A stretch of 61,352 nt of DNA from the NCBI GenBank assembly GCA_943354385.1, contig CALRBR010000005.1:1-61352 (forward strand). Direction: 5' to 3'. Shown here piece after piece: positions 59,660 through 61,352 of the stretch (its first letter is position 1; every line of letters starts with the position of its first letter). The notes under the pieces were generated by a model. The model had not been told where the DNA came from. It ran no database searches and was given only the letters and a program-made list of their open reading frames with translations. The DNA is from Candidatus Tayloriibacteriota bacterium (lineage in GTDB: Bacteria > Patescibacteriota > Minisyncoccia > Phycocordibacterales > PALSA-1337). The position numbers were made by a program, and so were the translations under genes.

Positions 59660-59701
59660 GATACACTATAGTATACACTAGAAGATAAGCCGATTTAAAT
59701 A

Positions 59702-60976
59702 CTAAAAAGTGGCGTACGTCGAAGAAGCTGTGATTGTGAAGTAGTTATCACTATAGTCACTAGCGATTGATTTTCCCGTACCATCAGCAATAAAAACTTT
59801 ATACTGCCCAGCAGGCAAACTAGAAGGTAGTAAATAGGAAACCCTTCCCAAACTTGCAGTTACAGGATCAAGTGTACCGTAACCAATATCGCCTTTTGAT
59901 AAGTTTATTATTACCTTTTCGAGCCCCAGAGAATTCCACTTAAACTCATACATTTTCCCCATCTGCCAAACCTCCCCTCCGTTTGGATAAACCACCGTGA
60001 CAGAAGGATTTGCATTGGTGCTGCCCACATTTACACTCAAACTTGTTACCTGACTTGCATTTGCATTTCTCACATAAAATCGTGGGCTGAAAATAGCAGC
60101 ACGTCCATAAGTATGAGTGAAAGTCGAAGTTTGTACCCATGGAGCCTCTGTGGCATTCGATAATAAAGATGTCTCATCCCCCCAGACAACAGAGTATGAG
60201 AGACTTCCTCCGGTTGGATCATAAGCATTTACCGTCCAAGCTCCTTGCTGATTAATGTTTAATGATTGTGGGCCGCTTACCCCATTAATAACTGCGTTCA
60301 TCATTGCGATAGGGGGTTCATGAGGGTGTTCATGCCTGAACGTAGTACTTGATGGACACGACCTAAACTGACATGATGGTGCTACACGAGAAACATAGGA
60401 TCCGTCTGGACAATGCATTTCATCAGCAGTACAAATCACTCCATCAGCATGCGGATTTGGTGCCTGATTCCCACACCCATACAGACTATTCAATTTGGCT
60501 CGAGTGATCGGACCAACAAAACCGGTTTGAGATATGCCGTATTTTTTTTGGAAAGAGACTACAGCCTCAGCAGTAGATTCTCCAAATAAAGCATGTAGTG
60601 TGTTACGACTTTCTGAAAGATCTTGGGTAAAACCCTCCATACGCAAAACTTGTTTTAAGTATTTCATGTCTCCATTACCATTTTCATCTAAATCGTCTCC
60701 GAACTTCAAATTCTGATTAAAGTTATGACAAAAAACCACTGGAGCAGGAGTGCTCGGATCGGTCGATCTCGTCACTGCCCCATTCGCTCCCACACTAAAC
60801 CCCCGAGCCTTGAGCTGATCGATGAGTTGCATAATAATCGCCTCGAGTTGTGCGATGAGAGTGGCTTCGTCAGCGGAAGAAGCTACTGTAGTCTGAGCAG
60901 AGACTGGGTACACAGCGACAACTGTAGTGAAGGAAAGAATGAGGGCGATGACACCGAAACCAATGGCTTTTTTCAT
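59702..60976 (-). CDS. Secreted protein with peptidoglycan-binding domain and PKD/Ig-like region
   Basis: Signal peptide; ESTAEAVVSFQKKYGISQTGFVGPITRAKLNSLYG; PSVTVVYPNGGEVWQMGKMYEFKWNS. Confidence 0.75.
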   Translation of the reverse strand: MKKAIGFGVIALILSFTTVVAVYPVSAQTTVASSADEATLIAQLEAIIMQLIDQLKARGFSVGANGAVTRSTDPSTPAPVVFCHNFNQNLKFGDDLDENGNGDMKYLKQVLRMEGFTQDLSESRNTLHALFGESTAEAVVSFQKKYGISQTGFVGPITRAKLNSLYGCGNQAPNPHADGVICTADEMHCPDGSYVSRVAPSCQFRSCPSSTTFRHEHPHEPPIAMMNAVINGVSGPQSLNINQQGAWTVNAYDPTGGSLSYSVVWGDETSLLSNATEAPWVQTSTFTHTYGRAAIFSPRFYVRNANASQVTSLSVNVGSTNANPSVTVVYPNGGEVWQMGKMYEFKWNSLGLEKVIINLSKGDIGYGTLDPVTASLGRVSYLLPSSLPAGQYKVFIADGTGKSIASDYSDNYFTITASSTYATF

Positions 60977-61184
60977 GAATTTGTTAAAATATGGCTTAAA
61001 ATGATAAATGTCCGACGATACTACTTATTATACCCCCCCCCCGATGGTTTAGGGCAATGGGGAGTGGGGATAACTTTGGACTCCAAAGGCTCAATGGCTC
61101 AGTGAGCCATTCAAATGGCTCTGTATAGGCACAGTTTGTAATATGGTATTCCCCCGAAAATCGGCAGATTTTCGGGGGAATCTC

Positions 61185-61220
61185 GTCAACGGCTCAGTGG
61201 TACACCACTGAGCCGTTGAC
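61185..61220. terminator. GGCTC-family palindrome
   Basis: gtcaacggctcagtggt-acaccactgagccgttgac. Confidence 0.85.
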
Positions 61221-61233
61221 GATTTCTAACAGC

Positions 61234-61352
61234 CTAAAGTTTCGTCAGCACCTCCGCGCCGCCCTTTGTCACCACTATGGTATGTTCAAAATGGGCACTT
61301 CTTTTGCCATCTACCGTACGATACGTATAGCCGTCTTTGTCTAGCTTAATTT
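61234..61352 (-). CDS. map: Methionine aminopeptidase, C-terminal fragment (gene continues beyond window)
   Basis: Manual translation: [37 protein letters not shown]; not in supplied ORF track. Confidence 0.75.
   Translation of the reverse strand, partial: IKLDKDGYTYRTVDGKRSAHFEHTIVVTKGGAEVLTKL

Overview
The window (~61 kb, roughly 40-45% GC) is a compact bacterial chromosome segment. Its gene content looks like a Candidate Phyla Radiation (Parcubacteria-type) genome; that assignment is inferred from gene content and style only. Recognisable blocks are: pyrG; ftsEX; a domain-1-shortened RF2 gene (prfB); gatCA; ligA; a type IV pilus cluster (prepilins, PilD, PilC, PilT, response regulator, PilB, PilO/N/M-like); comF; recG; ftsH; smpB followed directly by tmRNA (ssrA); infC-rpmI-rplT; ndk; a large VirB4/TraC-like ATPase; and cell-wall amidase/peptidoglycan-binding proteins. 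I see eight tRNA genes: Gln-CTG, Thr-CGT, Thr-GGT, Asp-GTC, Met-CAT, an unusual initiator fMet-CAT, Ser-GCT and a rare Ile-TAT. The most interesting signal is the density of palindromic elements. There are two types of REP-like repeat sharing a CCTCCTTT/CTCCCTTT style palindrome, a GCAAGGAC-N-GTCCTTGC palindrome next to two HUH (RAYT-like) transposases, a GGCTC/GAGCC hairpin family, and a GC-rich CCCCGSSC hairpin family. Several of these appear inside reading frames (a ligA insertion, a prepilin leader, and the C-termini of a transposase and a degraded sugar dehydrogenase). Other notable items are two genes each broken by one in-frame TAG, a frameshifted trpC-like gene, an initiator tRNA with altered elbow nucleotides, a Mycoplasma-like long tmRNA tag, a tRNA-Ile with a UAU anticodon, a repeated unclassified RNA-like motif (GAAGATAACGGGTCTAGYAAGACGCGT), and several structured intergenic regions. 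No rRNA or CRISPR array was seen. All calls come from reading the sequence; no searches or folding programs were run.
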